DNA of 64,000 nt from Mycobacterium paragordonae (GCF_003614435.1 NZ_CP025546.1:3162001-3226000); one strand, 5' to 3'; positions 52,498 to 61,458 are shown, numbered from the stretch's first letter. Program-made: numbers and translations. Notes: generated by a model from the sequence alone, not told the origin.

Positions 52498-52773
52498 ATG
52501 GCTGCCAAAACTGGAGGTCGGTCGTTGGTGACTGCGTCCAGCGCGGATGAACTTGCGCGCCAATTCATGAGATCGGCATACGCCGACAGCGCGTACATCG
52601 ATTGGACGCTCGATCGACGTCTGGAAGGCTTCCTGCATCGCCGGGGGCTCGACTGCCTGGTCGAAGACGGTGACGCCTACGACCTGGTCCTGGACCGGGT
52701 AATGGTCCACATCGGCAACGCTGCCCGCTCGGGTCTGGCCAATGCGCCGGGCCGGCGAACACCGGCTAATTGA
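52498..52773 (+). CDS. Hypothetical protein in the dormancy cluster
   Basis: A 91-residue protein; ATG 52498 follows GCAGGAGAG. It reads DELARQFMRSAYADSAYIDWTLDRRLEGFLHRRGLDCLVEDGDAYDLVLDRVMVHIGNAARSG, a soluble helical protein with a Pro/Arg tail. No family recognised. A DosR-like site upstream and position between usp and devR suggest hypoxic induction. A GC-rich near-palindrome (CCGGCGCC...GGCGCGCCGG, 52801-52822) follows and may terminate it. Confidence 0.6.
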   Translation: MAAKTGGRSLVTASSADELARQFMRSAYADSAYIDWTLDRRLEGFLHRRGLDCLVEDGDAYDLVLDRVMVHIGNAARSGLANAPGRRTPAN

Positions 52774-52940
52774 GCGACGCCTGAAACGCTATTCGGCCAC
52801 CGGCGCCCAGTCGGCGCGCCGGAAAGCGCGTATGCGGTGCCATTGGATTTAAACTGGCGATGCGCGAGCCATGATGAGAGAAGCTGACCTGCTGCTTTTC
52901 AGCGTGATTTCGCACGGGTAGCCAGGGAGGAATTCGCAAA

Positions 52941-53603
52941 ATGGTGAAGGTTTTCTTGGTCGATGACCACGAAGTCGTTCGGCGGGGCCTGGTCGACCTT
53001 CTTGGCAGCGACCCTGAGCTCGAAGTGATCGGCGAAGCGGGGTCGGTGTCTGAAGCCATGGCCAGGATCCCGGCGTTGCAGCCCGATGTGGCTGTCCTGG
53101 ACGTGCGACTTCCGGACGGAAACGGCATTGAACTCTGCCGTGACCTGCTCTCCGCCGTTCCGGAGTTGCGCTGCCTGATGCTGACCTCATTCACCTCCGA
53201 TGAAGCGATGCTCGAAGCGATTCTGGCCGGTGCCAGCGGTTATGTCGTCAAAGACATCAAGGGTCTGGAGTTGGCCCGGGCGATCAAAGAAGTCGGGGCG
53301 GGCAAGTCGCTGCTCGACAACCGCGCCGCTGCGGCGCTGATGGCGAAGCTGCGCGGCGGTGAAGAGAAGAAGGATCCGCTGGCCGCCCTGACCGAGCAGG
53401 AGCGGACGCTCCTCGGCCTCCTCGGTGAAGGTCTGACCAACAGGCAGATCGCGGACCGGATGTATCTCGCCGAGAAGACCGTGAAGAACTACGTCTCGCG
53501 TTTGCTGTCCAAACTCGGCATGGAGCGGCGCACCCAGGCAGCGGTGTTCGCCTCCAAATTGGGCACCGAGGCCGGTCCGAGAACACCGCCGCACGGCCGC
53601 TAG
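52941..53603 (+). CDS. devR: Dormancy response regulator DevR/DosR
   Basis: A 220-residue NarL-type regulator (ATG 52941; GGAGGAATTCG upstream). Receiver: VDDHE, phosphoacceptor Asp54 in VLDVRLPDG, Thr82 and Lys104 (VVKD). The LuxR helix-turn-helix ends [37 protein letters not shown], with Lys179, Lys182 and Asn183 and Thr198 at the positions known from M. tuberculosis DosR. It should bind DosR boxes throughout this cluster. Unlike the tight devR-devS operon in M. tuberculosis, the kinase starts 172 bp downstream. Could be a DosR paralogue. Confidence 0.9.
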   Translation: MVKVFLVDDHEVVRRGLVDLLGSDPELEVIGEAGSVSEAMARIPALQPDVAVLDVRLPDGNGIELCRDLLSAVPELRCLMLTSFTSDEAMLEAILAGASGYVVKDIKGLELARAIKEVGAGKSLLDNRAAAALMAKLRGGEEKKDPLAALTEQERTLLGLLGEGLTNRQIADRMYLAEKTVKNYVSRLLSKLGMERRTQAAVFASKLGTEAGPRTPPHGR

Positions 53604-53775
53604 AAATCTTCGTTTTTCGACCCTCCATTGCGCCTCCTGGACAAGGTCCAAGGCCGTAGTCTGACAGGCTGACGGAGCGGTGGCTGCCTGACGCCGAGGC
53701 GATTAAGCTAATCAGCGGTATCGGGCGTGTTGTGCACCGCCGGAGGCCAAGAATCCTCTTGGAGGTTCTGCTCGG

Positions 53776-55488
53776 GTGGGCAAAGACGAGCATGGGTCCG
53801 CATTTGCTGGGCTCGGTCAGCCTGGTCTGGTGACCAGGATGCATCAGCAACTCGACGAGTTGTTGGCGGCGCGCGACCAGATGGAACAGCTGCTCCGTGT
53901 CATCGTCGAGATCGGTTCCGATCTCGACCTCGACGCCACGTTGGGCCGGATCATCCAGGCCGCCCGAGAACTGACGTCGGCGCCGTACGGCGCGCTCGCG
54001 GTCCGCGATCCCGAGGGAACGTTGCTCAGGTTCGTGCACTCCGGCATCGACAATGAAAACGCCCACCGGATCGGGCATCTGCCGGTGGGCAAAGGGGTTC
54101 TGGGTGTTTCTCTCGTCGAGACACCGGCGCTCCGGCTCGAGGACCTGACCCACCATCCGGCGGCCGTCGGATTCCCCGAGCATCATCCTCCGATGCGCGC
54201 CTTCCTGGGGGTGCCGATCACGATCCGGGGGGTGGTGTTCGGCAGCCTCTACCTGACCCACGTCGACCCGGGCCGGGTGTTCACCGAATCTGACGAATTC
54301 GCCGCTCGCGCACTGGCATTCGCCGCGGCGGTGGCCATCGACAACGCGCAGGTGTTCGAACGCGAGCGGACCTCGGTCAAGTGGATGGAGGCGAGTCGCG
54401 AGATCACCACCGCCCTGTTGTCCGGCGACAAATCACATCGGCACCCGCTGCAACTGATCGCGGAGCGCGCCCGCACGCTCACCGGATCGGAGCAGGGGAT
54501 CGTGCTGGTGCCGACCGACAGCGATCTGCCGCTCGACGAAGTAGAGACGCTGGTGGTTTCTGCCGCCGTCGGCAAGCACGCCGATGAGGTGCTTGGGCAG
54601 CGGGTTCCGGTGGACGGCTCCACCAGTGGGGCCGTGTTCCGCTCGGGCGAACCGCTGATCACCGAATCGCTGAGCTACCCGATCCAGGCGTTCACCGACG
54701 TCGGGCAGCGATCGGCGATCGTCATGCCGTTGCGGGCCCACGATCAGACGGCGGGGGTGCTGGCCCTGGCCCGCGACGCCTACCAGCCGCCGTTCGATCA
54801 CAGCGACCTCGACCTGGTGGGTCAGTTCGCCACGCACGCCGCGATCGCGCTGATGCTGGCGTCGGGCCGGGAGAACGCGCGGCAGCTGACCATCCTGGCG
54901 GAGCGGGAACGGATCGCCCATGACCTGCATGATCACGTAATCCAGCGACTCTTCGCCGCCGGAATGGATCTGCAGGGCACCCTGGCCCGGGCCCGCTCAC
55001 CCGAAGTCGCCGACCGGCTCAATCGCACGCTCGATGACTTACAGAAGATCATCGAGGAGATCCGCACCACGATCTTCCAGCTGAAACTGCCCGTGGGCGC
55101 CGAGGGCGGTTTCCGGCACCGCATGCAGCGAATCGTCGCGGATCTCACCGACGACCGGGACATCTACACCACAGTGCACCTGGACGGCCCCATGGCCGCC
55201 GTCGACGGTGAGCTTGCCGAACACGCGGAAGCCGTTGCCACAGAAGCGATCAGCAATGTCATCCGGCATGCCGGTGCGTCGAGACTGACGGTCGAGGTCA
55301 GCGCCGCCGATATGTTCGCCATGACGATCAGCGACAACGGCCGCGGAGTTCCTGTCGACAACCACCGGCGCAGTGGTTTGGCAAATCTCGAGCATCGCGC
55401 CGAACAGCTAGGTGGCAGTTGCGAAGTCACGAGTTCGCCGGGCGACGGCACCCGGGTCCACTGGACGGTGCCACTGCCCGTGGACTGA
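53776..55488 (+). CDS. devS: Hypoxia sensor histidine kinase DevS/DosT-like
   Basis: A 570-residue cytosolic kinase from GTG 53776 (GTG-proximal ribosome site is weak; an upstream start was not found). GAF-A (about 50-205) includes VGFPEHHPPMRAFLGVPI, where His137 matches the heme-proximal His of DosS, implying heme binding and O2/NO/CO or redox sensing. GAF-B fills about 215-365. The histidine kinase core has DLHDHVIQRLFAAGMDLQG with His385 as phosphoacceptor, a dimerisation segment (LDDLQKIIEEIRTTIFQLKL) and ATPase boxes EAISNVIRHAGAS, ISDNGRGVP and GDGTRVHW. It should phosphorylate DevR. No membrane segments. Confidence 0.9.
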   Translation: MGKDEHGSAFAGLGQPGLVTRMHQQLDELLAARDQMEQLLRVIVEIGSDLDLDATLGRIIQAARELTSAPYGALAVRDPEGTLLRFVHSGIDNENAHRIGHLPVGKGVLGVSLVETPALRLEDLTHHPAAVGFPEHHPPMRAFLGVPITIRGVVFGSLYLTHVDPGRVFTESDEFAARALAFAAAVAIDNAQVFERERTSVKWMEASREITTALLSGDKSHRHPLQLIAERARTLTGSEQGIVLVPTDSDLPLDEVETLVVSAAVGKHADEVLGQRVPVDGSTSGAVFRSGEPLITESLSYPIQAFTDVGQRSAIVMPLRAHDQTAGVLALARDAYQPPFDHSDLDLVGQFATHAAIALMLASGRENARQLTILAERERIAHDLHDHVIQRLFAAGMDLQGTLARARSPEVADRLNRTLDDLQKIIEEIRTTIFQLKLPVGAEGGFRHRMQRIVADLTDDRDIYTTVHLDGPMAAVDGELAEHAEAVATEAISNVIRHAGASRLTVEVSAADMFAMTISDNGRGVPVDNHRRSGLANLEHRAEQLGGSCEVTSSPGDGTRVHWTVPLPVD

Positions 55489-55499
55489 TTCGTCTGCAG

Positions 55500-56342
55500 T
55501 CAGCGCACCACAAGCACCGAGCGTCCGGCGTGCCCGAAATGCGGGTCGAGGGGTCCCACCATCCTGGCGACCTTGCTCGCGTCGGCCGCGCCGATCACCG
55601 CAAGGTGCACGGGTTCTTGTGTTTCGCTGAGGAATTCAGCGACGCCGTCTCGGGCGGCGGCCGGGTGGACATGCACATCGGGGTGCTGCTGCACCCACCT
55701 GCCCAGCCGATGCTCCAGCTGGGAGTAGGGAATCTCGCCAAATCCCCAGCGCCACACACCTAGTGCCAGGATCGGTGCCGCCCGCAGCGCTGCCTCTCGG
55801 AAGCCGTGCTGGAGCACCAGATCGTTGTCCGGGGACTCGTCGACGACGACGGCGATCGACCCGGCGTCGGGTGTCGCGGCGCCGCGGTTCGTCCGGATGA
55901 CGGCTGCAGGGCACCGCGCGCCGCGCGCAACCTCTTCGGCGGTGGAACCCAGCACCCGGCGAGCGAGCCGTCCGATACCCACCGAACCGACGCAAACCAT
56001 TGCCGCACTGCGTGATTCGTCGATCAGGACCCGGGCCGGTGACCCGATCACCAGGTCGGTCTCGATCTTCACCGGCTGTCCGGTCGCATGCGCCGCGGCG
56101 CAGGCCGCGCGCAGTGCTGTCTCGCCGTACTCGGTGTCCAGATCGGTCTCACCCGGCGGTGCGTCTGGCGGCGGCGGCGTGACGGCATAGACCAGACGCA
56201 GTGGGACATCGAGGGCGCAGGCCTCGGGAACGGCCCATCGGGCGGCATTGATCGCCGCCTCCGACCCGTCGATTCCCACGATTATCGACCCCGGGGAAAT
56301 CGACCCCTGGGAAATCGACCCCGGGGATTCGGTGTGGTCCAT
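55500..56342 (-). CDS. Universal stress protein (tandem Usp)
   Basis: A 280-residue two-domain Usp from ATG 56342. The N-terminus has a short in-frame repeat (PGSISQGSISPGS) before the first domain IIVGIDGSEAAINAARWAVPEACALDVPLRL and CVGSVGIGRLARRVLGSTAEEVARGARCPAAVI; the second domain ends FGHAGRSVLVV. The protein is divergent from another usp gene, and a DosR box lies between them. It converges on devS with 11 bp between stops. Confidence 0.85.
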   Translation of the reverse strand: MDHTESPGSISQGSISPGSIIVGIDGSEAAINAARWAVPEACALDVPLRLVYAVTPPPPDAPPGETDLDTEYGETALRAACAAAHATGQPVKIETDLVIGSPARVLIDESRSAAMVCVGSVGIGRLARRVLGSTAEEVARGARCPAAVIRTNRGAATPDAGSIAVVVDESPDNDLVLQHGFREAALRAAPILALGVWRWGFGEIPYSQLEHRLGRWVQQHPDVHVHPAAARDGVAEFLSETQEPVHLAVIGAADASKVARMVGPLDPHFGHAGRSVLVVR

Positions 56343-56474
56343 AGCGCAGACGCTATTCGGCGATGTGGGATTGCCGGCAGGGCCGTTTGGCATCTGGTGG
56401 GGCGGATTTGGTCCCGAGCGGGCCTGGGGCACAGCGGGCTTGGGTCACCCGACGAAGGTCTCACGACTGTGCGG

Positions 56475-56494
56475 TAGAGGACTTAAGGCCCGAG
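56475..56494 (+). promoter_or_regulatory. DosR box in the divergent usp intergenic region
   Basis: TAGAGGACTTAAGGCCCGAG matches the 20-bp DosR consensus (TTSGGGACTWWAGTCCCSAA) at 16 positions by eye. It is 68 bp before the usp start at 56562 and 133 bp before the divergent usp start at 56342. Confidence 0.7.
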
Positions 56495-56561
56495 ACCGGA
56501 GACCTCCGGGGCAATAGCGTCATAGTCAGGGCGTCACGTCAGGCGCCTGAGGGAGGACATC

Positions 56562-57440
56562 ATGTCTACCACCGTGACACGTTATGGCGTCGTCGTCGGC
56601 GTCGACGGATCAGCCGCGTCGAATGCCGCTGTGTTCTGGGCCGCGCATGAGGCAGCGATGCGGCACGTCCCACTGACCTTGGTCCACATGTACAACCCGG
56701 TGGTGCCGGCGTACCCGCAAGTGCCGACGTCGGCCGGAGTTGCGTTGTGGCAGAAGGATGATGGCAGCGAACTCCTGGAGCACGCGGTTAAGATCGCCGA
56801 GGACGCGCTGTCGACGGACCGGGCGATTGCGATCGGCAGCGAGGTGAAGGCGTCGGCGCCGGTGCCCACGCTGGTCGAGATGTCTCGCGACGCCGACATG
56901 GTGGTGCTGGGTTCCACCGGACGCAGCGCGGTCGAGCGGGTGCTGCTGGGGTCGGTCAGCTCGGGAGTGGCGCACGGTGCGAAGTGTCCGGTCGCCATCA
57001 TCCGCGAGGAAGCCTCCTGGCTGCCGCAGTCCAAGACCGCCCCGGTGGTGGTGGGCATCGACTGCTCGCCGACTTCTGAGGTCGCGCTGGCCATCGCCCT
57101 CGACGAGGCATCACGTCGCGGGGTCGCGCTCACCGCCGTGCACGCGTGGAGCGACATGGCGGTCTACCAGCTGCCCTGGCTGGAATGGCGCGAGGAAGCG
57201 GAGCGCAACCTCGCCGAGTACCTGGCGGGCTGGCAGGAGCGTTACCCCGACGTCAAAGTCAACCGGGTGATCGTCCTGGACCATCCCGGTCGCGCCCTGA
57301 TCGAAGAATCCGAGGGCGCGCAGCTCGTCGTCGTCGGTAGCCACGGCCGGGGTGGCCTGAGCGGCATGCTCCTGGGGTCGGTCAGCAACGGTGTCGTGCA
57401 CGCGGTACGGGCGCCGGTGATTGTGGCGCACCCTGCCTGA
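56562..57440 (+). CDS. Universal stress protein (Rv2623-like tandem Usp)
   Basis: A 292-residue two-domain Usp; ATG 56562 follows GAGGGAGGACATC. Both halves keep the ATP motif: [19 protein letters not shown] with [32 protein letters not shown], and [25 protein letters not shown] with [31 protein letters not shown]. This G-x2-G-x9-GS pattern in both halves fits Rv2623, an ATP-binding growth regulator of the DosR regulon. A good DosR box precedes it. Confidence 0.87.
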   Translation: MSTTVTRYGVVVGVDGSAASNAAVFWAAHEAAMRHVPLTLVHMYNPVVPAYPQVPTSAGVALWQKDDGSELLEHAVKIAEDALSTDRAIAIGSEVKASAPVPTLVEMSRDADMVVLGSTGRSAVERVLLGSVSSGVAHGAKCPVAIIREEASWLPQSKTAPVVVGIDCSPTSEVALAIALDEASRRGVALTAVHAWSDMAVYQLPWLEWREEAERNLAEYLAGWQERYPDVKVNRVIVLDHPGRALIEESEGAQLVVVGSHGRGGLSGMLLGSVSNGVVHAVRAPVIVAHPA

Positions 57441-57449
57441 TGGCCGGTC

Positions 57450-57998
57450 TCACCGCCACTTGATGCCGCAGCCGATCGACGGCCGCTGGTTCGGGTCGAC
57501 GGGCCGTCCGTCAAGGACCGCGTCGACCGCGGCACGCACGTCGGCCCCCGTCACCGGTAGGTCGTTCTTGGGCCGGGAATCGTCGAGCTGACCCCGGTAG
57601 ACCAGTCGGCGGTCACCGTCGAACACGAACGTGTCTGGGGTGCAGGCGGCCGAGAACGCACGCGCGACGTCCTGGGTCTCGTCATACAGGTACGGGAAGC
57701 TCCACCCGTGGCGTTCGGCCTCGGCGACCATCTGATCGGGACCGTCCTGTGGGTACGTGACGACGTCGTTGCTGGAGATGGCGACCATCGGCACCCCCCG
57801 TTCGATGAGGTCCCGGCCCAGTTCGGCGAGGCCGGCAGCGACGTGCTGGACGTAGGGGCAGTGATTGCAGATGAAGGTGACGACCAACGCCGGCCCGGTC
57901 AGGTCGGCGAGGCTGAGGGTGGCGCCGGTCGCGGGCTCGGGCAGCGCGAACTGCGGTGCGGGAGTTCCCAGCTCGAGCATTGTCGATTCGATGGCCAT
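57450..57998 (-). CDS. Thioredoxin-fold redoxin (AhpC/TSA family)
   Basis: A 182-residue protein with TPAPQFALPEPATGATLSLADL, the redox motif FICNHCPYVQH (CxxC: Cys-Asn-His-Cys), GVPMVAISSNDVVTYPQDGPDQMV and YDETQDVARAFSAACTPDTFVFD. This is the TlpA/AhpC-TSA-type family with a CNHCPY active site, predicted disulphide reductase or peroxidase. No signal peptide. Converges on the Rv2623-like gene. Physiological partner unknown. Confidence 0.85.
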   Translation of the reverse strand: MAIESTMLELGTPAPQFALPEPATGATLSLADLTGPALVVTFICNHCPYVQHVAAGLAELGRDLIERGVPMVAISSNDVVTYPQDGPDQMVAEAERHGWSFPYLYDETQDVARAFSAACTPDTFVFDGDRRLVYRGQLDDSRPKNDLPVTGADVRAAVDAVLDGRPVDPNQRPSIGCGIKWR

Positions 57999-58040
57999 TC
58001 CGACAGCCTACGTCCGGCACGGGCGCGACGAGGCGAGCGT

Positions 58041-58382
58041 TCAGCGCCCGACGGCCCTGATGCGGATGGGCCCGCGCCACTCGCTGGCGGGATCGAGGAC
58101 GTCCCCGCGTTGCGTGATTTCCACGCGGCCGGCTTGGGCGAGCTCCCGCGCGATCGCGCGCGCCTCGTCCATCAGCCCACGCCACTTCTCGCCGCCGACG
58201 GCCCGGGCCGCATCCGAGGGGCAGGTGCTGCTGTGCGGCCCGCGCAGCTCGGCCAGGGCGAGAATCGCGGACTCCAGTCGTTGCCGGACCGGTCCGTCAC
58301 CCAGGGCCACCTCGGCGTGCTGTGCCTGCGGCGTGCCGTCGTCGATGGCCCTGCGCAGTTCGGTCCGTCGTTGCTGAGCCAC
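58041..58382 (-). CDS. DUF3253 family protein
   Basis: A 113-residue protein. GTG 58382 is the best start; the frame continues upstream into repetitive, non-protein-like sequence. The core RQRLESAILALAELRGPHSSTCPSDAARAVGGEKWRGLMDEARAIARELAQAGRVEITQRG matches DUF3253, a small winged-helix-like domain of unknown function (I-L...R-G...T-x-x-P-S-x-x-A-R...W). Lies after the redoxin on the opposite side of a 42-bp gap. Confidence 0.72.
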   Translation of the reverse strand: MAQQRRTELRRAIDDGTPQAQHAEVALGDGPVRQRLESAILALAELRGPHSSTCPSDAARAVGGEKWRGLMDEARAIARELAQAGRVEITQRGDVLDPASEWRGPIRIRAVGR

Positions 58383-58500
58383 GTCGCCAGTCAAAACCAC
58401 GTTGCCAGTCAAAACCAAACCGGCCGTTGCCGCCCGAGCGGCGGGCCGCCGGCCTTCTTGCCTGGACGGAGCACTTCCTCGCCACCGCAACCCCGTCCAC

Positions 58501-58666
58501 GCGTGGCTATGCTTGCGGAGCGCCGGCCGCGGCCGGCCGTCAGCGCCACTAGTGCAGGGCGTGGCGATCGCAAGCGCGGCGTAGCCGGGCGCTGCGGGTC
58601 GCCACCAGTGCTGGGCGTGGCGATCGCAAGCGCGGCGTAGCCGGGCGCTGCGGGTCGCCACCATTG
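58501..58666 (+). repeat. 56-bp tandem repeats
   Basis: Two nearly identical 56-bp units (58557-58612 and 58613-58668, differing only at the end) start GGGCGTGGCGATCGCAAGCG; a diverged third unit precedes them at about 58501-58556. They end about 50 bp before the ParA-like gene. Overlapping frames are not protein-like. Resembles intergenic minisatellites of mycobacteria. Confidence 0.7.
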
Positions 58667-58714
58667 GAGGTGGTCCGATGTCCGAGAGGGTGAACGGAAG
58701 GCGAGGCGAGATAG

Positions 58715-59506
58715 TTGGCAGCCGTATCGGCCGTGGTGCTCTCGGGCAAGGGCGGAACAGCCAAGACACTGTGGCAGATGATGTTGGCGGGGGAGGCGTC
58801 GCGGCTCGGTATCTCCACGTTGCTGGTCGACGCGGACCCGGAGCGGAACCTGTCCAACCACTTCGGGGTGTCGCAGCACTCGACCGGGCTGGGCTCGGTG
58901 TTGGAGGACGCCGGCATCAATTTCTGGGGTGATCCCGGCACCGCCGCCAAGCGGGTCGACGAGGAGATCATCGATACCAAGTGGCCGCACGTCGAACTGC
59001 TACCCGCCGGCGCATCCTTGACCCGGGTCGCCGGGGTCGGCGTCTCGGATACCGGGCTGCTGCGCGGCATTTTCACCGCGGCCGGCGTCTTCGACCGCTA
59101 CGAACTCGTTCTGATCGACACCGGGGGCCGCACCGGCTCGCTCGAGGCGCTCGCCATGCACTTGGCCGATGTGGCTTATGCGCCGATCGCGCCGACCGGC
59201 GACGCGGTGCGCAAAGCCATCGAGGCGCGCAACAGGGTCGAGCGCATTCAGCGCATTCATCCCCTCAAGTGGTGCGGTGTCGTGCTGTCCGGCTTCGACA
59301 GCCGCAACGGTATCGAGCAGTCGATCCGCGAAACGGTGTACAAGGAGTTCGGCGACGAGGTACGCGCAGAAGTTCCCCGGCGCGCCATCATCAACGAGGT
59401 GTTTCAGCTGGGAGATCGGCTCGGGGACCGCCACGAGGTGGTGGCGCGCCACTTGGCGCCCGTCTTCCGCCGATTCCTGGAGGAAGACCTGCTGGGTCGG
59501 CGATGA
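58715..59506 (+). CDS. Orphan ParA/MinD-like ATPase
   Basis: A 263-residue SIMIBI NTPase starting at TTG 58715 (GGCGAGGCGAGAT upstream). Deviant Walker A is LSGKGGTAKT, with LLVDADPERNLSNHFG (switch) and VLIDTGGRTGSLEALAM (Walker B). The sequence replaces the usual Lys-Gly-Gly-Val by Lys-Gly-Gly-Thr. There is no ParB or centromere-like gene beside it, so its cargo is unknown. Tandem 56-bp repeats lie just upstream. Possible roles: partition, positioning, or anti-termination of some machine; all inference. Confidence 0.8.
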   Translation: MAAVSAVVLSGKGGTAKTLWQMMLAGEASRLGISTLLVDADPERNLSNHFGVSQHSTGLGSVLEDAGINFWGDPGTAAKRVDEEIIDTKWPHVELLPAGASLTRVAGVGVSDTGLLRGIFTAAGVFDRYELVLIDTGGRTGSLEALAMHLADVAYAPIAPTGDAVRKAIEARNRVERIQRIHPLKWCGVVLSGFDSRNGIEQSIRETVYKEFGDEVRAEVPRRAIINEVFQLGDRLGDRHEVVARHLAPVFRRFLEEDLLGRR

Positions 59507-59536
59507 GTCTGGCCTCTCCGCCGGGTCGGTAGAGGT

Positions 59537-60106
59537 ATGCGCTCACTGATCATCACGCAGAACATCACCCTCGACGGTTCGATCGAGATGCTGGGAGACT
59601 GGTTCAATCCGGAGGCACACGACGACGAACTGGCGGCTGAACTACGCCGTCAGGATGAAACCGCGGACGCCCTGCTGCTGGGCAGGCAAACGTTCCAGGA
59701 CTTCCGCAGTTACTGGCCGTATCAGACCGACGATCCCACCGGCGTCGCCGACTACATCAACGGCGTCGCCAAGTACGTCGTGTCCGCCACGATCACCGAC
59801 CCGCAGTGGAGCAACTCGACGATCCTGTCGGGTGATCCCGTGGAACAGGTCGGGATGCTCAAGACGGCACCTGGCGGCGATATCGTCGCCACTGGCAGCA
59901 TCACGCTGTGCCACACCCTGATCGCCGCGGGCCTGGTCGATGAATATCGGCTGTTCATCTACCCGCATGTCCAAGGCGGCGGGCGGCGGCTCTTTCCGGA
60001 CGGCACAACCGTTTCCGGCTTCGTTCCCGCGGCCGCACCCAGGACGTTTCCCGGCGGCGTCACGCTGGCTAGCTGGACCGCCCCGAAGTCGCCGTCTGAT
60101 CGCTGA
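59537..60106 (+). CDS. DHFR-like/RibD C-terminal domain reductase
   Basis: A 189-residue protein from ATG 59537. It has the RibD_C fold: LIITQNITLDGSIEML, ADALLLGRQTFQDFRSYWP, AKYVVSATITDP, GGDIVATGSITLCHTLIAAGLVDEYRLFIYPHVQGGGRRLF. These motifs bind NADPH and a pteridine-like substrate in relatives (dihydrofolate or riboflavin-pathway reductases). Substrate unknown. It lies 30 bp after the ParA-like gene and its 3' end overlaps the GDSL gene by 38 bp, tail to tail. Confidence 0.82.
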   Translation: MRSLIITQNITLDGSIEMLGDWFNPEAHDDELAAELRRQDETADALLLGRQTFQDFRSYWPYQTDDPTGVADYINGVAKYVVSATITDPQWSNSTILSGDPVEQVGMLKTAPGGDIVATGSITLCHTLIAAGLVDEYRLFIYPHVQGGGRRLFPDGTTVSGFVPAAAPRTFPGGVTLASWTAPKSPSDR

Positions 60107-60986
60107 GATTCAGTTCGCCGGCCAGCGCGCTACCGACCGCCCCAGCTCCTAACGCGTTGGGGTGCAAGGGCGCCGCGAGATGTGACAGCTCGAATCCCTC
60201 GATATACCTTTCTCCGGGGGCGGCGCACATGTCGTGTCCCACCGACACCGGTCGGGTATCGAAGAAATCGACCTTCAACCTGGTGGCCAGTGCGCGCTGC
60301 TGATCGTCGATCTCGTCGACTTTGGCCTGGAAGTAGTCGGCATCCGCGGGGTTGATCGGCTGCTCTCCGAAGCATCCCCCGGGCCGGATGTAGGTCGCAT
60401 AACCGACCAGCACGATGCGTGCCCGCGGGGCTTTGGCCCGGACGGCGCCAATCATGGCTTCCCACAACGGTATCTGTCTGCTGATCGAGACGCTGAACCG
60501 GTCGGTGCCGCGTGGGACGAAGTCCGCGAAGCAGGGCGGCTGCGCGAGAGAATTTCTGCGGCACTGTGCCGCGCTGCTCGCCAGGCCGACATCGTTGCCG
60601 CCGATCGTGATGGTGATCAAGTCGGTATCGGCAGTGACCGCGTCGATCTGTCGCGGTACAACTCCACCGCTGGTCGATTGTTCCCGGTCGGCGATATCGG
60701 CAGCGGTGGCGCCGCTGCAGCTGACGTCGACGAAATTGGCGGCGCCGATGCGGCGTGCCAACACCGCGGGATAGTCGTTGGTTGATTTGAAGCAGCCGGG
60801 CGGGTCAGCCGCGTCGGGCACCAGTGGCGCCGCTGCCGCCGAGTCGCCCAGCGCCACGTACCTTTTCACGCCTCTGACGGCGGGTTCGAGGCCGGTGGAC
60901 GACGGTATCGCGCAGACTGCGCCCGCGGCGAGCACGGCGGCGACGCCACCAGTCAGTCCCCACCGCCACCGAGTAAAACGCGCCAT
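60069..60986 (-). CDS. SGNH/GDSL-family lipase or esterase, exported
   Basis: A 305-residue protein from ATG 60986 (the frame to 61100 adds no credible signal). Arg-rich start and hydrophobic segment (MARFTRWRWGLTGGVAAVLAAGAVCAI) form a signal peptide or anchor. The SGNH blocks are VALGDSAAAAPL (nucleophile Ser), GATAADIA, TIGGNDVGL (Asn) and a catalytic HPNALG near the end. Likely a secreted esterase or lipase with unknown substrate. Confidence 0.83.
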   Translation of the reverse strand: MARFTRWRWGLTGGVAAVLAAGAVCAIPSSTGLEPAVRGVKRYVALGDSAAAAPLVPDAADPPGCFKSTNDYPAVLARRIGAANFVDVSCSGATAADIADREQSTSGGVVPRQIDAVTADTDLITITIGGNDVGLASSAAQCRRNSLAQPPCFADFVPRGTDRFSVSISRQIPLWEAMIGAVRAKAPRARIVLVGYATYIRPGGCFGEQPINPADADYFQAKVDEIDDQQRALATRLKVDFFDTRPVSVGHDMCAAPGERYIEGFELSHLAAPLHPNALGAGAVGSALAGELNLSDQTATSGRSS

Positions 60987-61023
60987 TTCACGCCAGGGTA
61001 GCGAAAGCGTCTGGGCGGCGGTC

Positions 61024-61458
61024 TCACGCCGGTTTGCGCAGATCGCGCAGCGAATTCCTGAATCCGCCGTCCAGGTGAATCTGGACGGCTGCCACCGCAA
61101 CCATCACCGCCGAGGTCACCAGGTGCACCACCGCATCGGTGATGTTGTTCGGAAAGGTGAACACATACGCGACCTGATGGGAGAAAAAGGCCCAAATGCC
61201 CGGCGCCGCAACGGCAATCGCGGCGAGGATGAGATAGAGCACCGCCCACGACTTGCGGGCGGAGAACACCAGCCCGGGACCGAACAGCGCCAAGCCGGCG
61301 ACGGCGTGCCAGCCGTTGTAATCCATGCCGAGCAGTTGGACGGTCGGGGCATCGGGACCCGTCGCAAAACTGGGTTCCAGGATGAAACCGATTACCGCCT
61401 GGACGACGTGTAGAGCGCAGATGATCAGCAGTCCGATCTGGGCAAAATTCCACCGCAC
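61024..61458 (-). CDS. DUF4383 family membrane protein
   Basis: A 144-residue membrane protein; GTG 61458 is preceded by a strong GAGGAGGTGCAAC. Four hydrophobic segments are visible: QIGLLIICALHVVQAVIGFIL, GWHAVAGLALFGPGLVFS, WAVLYLILAAIAVAAPGIWAFF and AVVHLVTSAVMVAVAAVQIHL. The layout matches DUF4383, small four-helix membrane proteins of unknown function. It is 37 bp upstream of the GDSL gene in the same direction and may be co-transcribed. Confidence 0.75.
   Translation of the reverse strand: MRWNFAQIGLLIICALHVVQAVIGFILEPSFATGPDAPTVQLLGMDYNGWHAVAGLALFGPGLVFSARKSWAVLYLILAAIAVAAPGIWAFFSHQVAYVFTFPNNITDAVVHLVTSAVMVAVAAVQIHLDGGFRNSLRDLRKPA

Noticed and set aside
58501..58668. CRISPR-like array
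   Set aside because: Units are directly contiguous with no unique spacers and no cas genes nearby.
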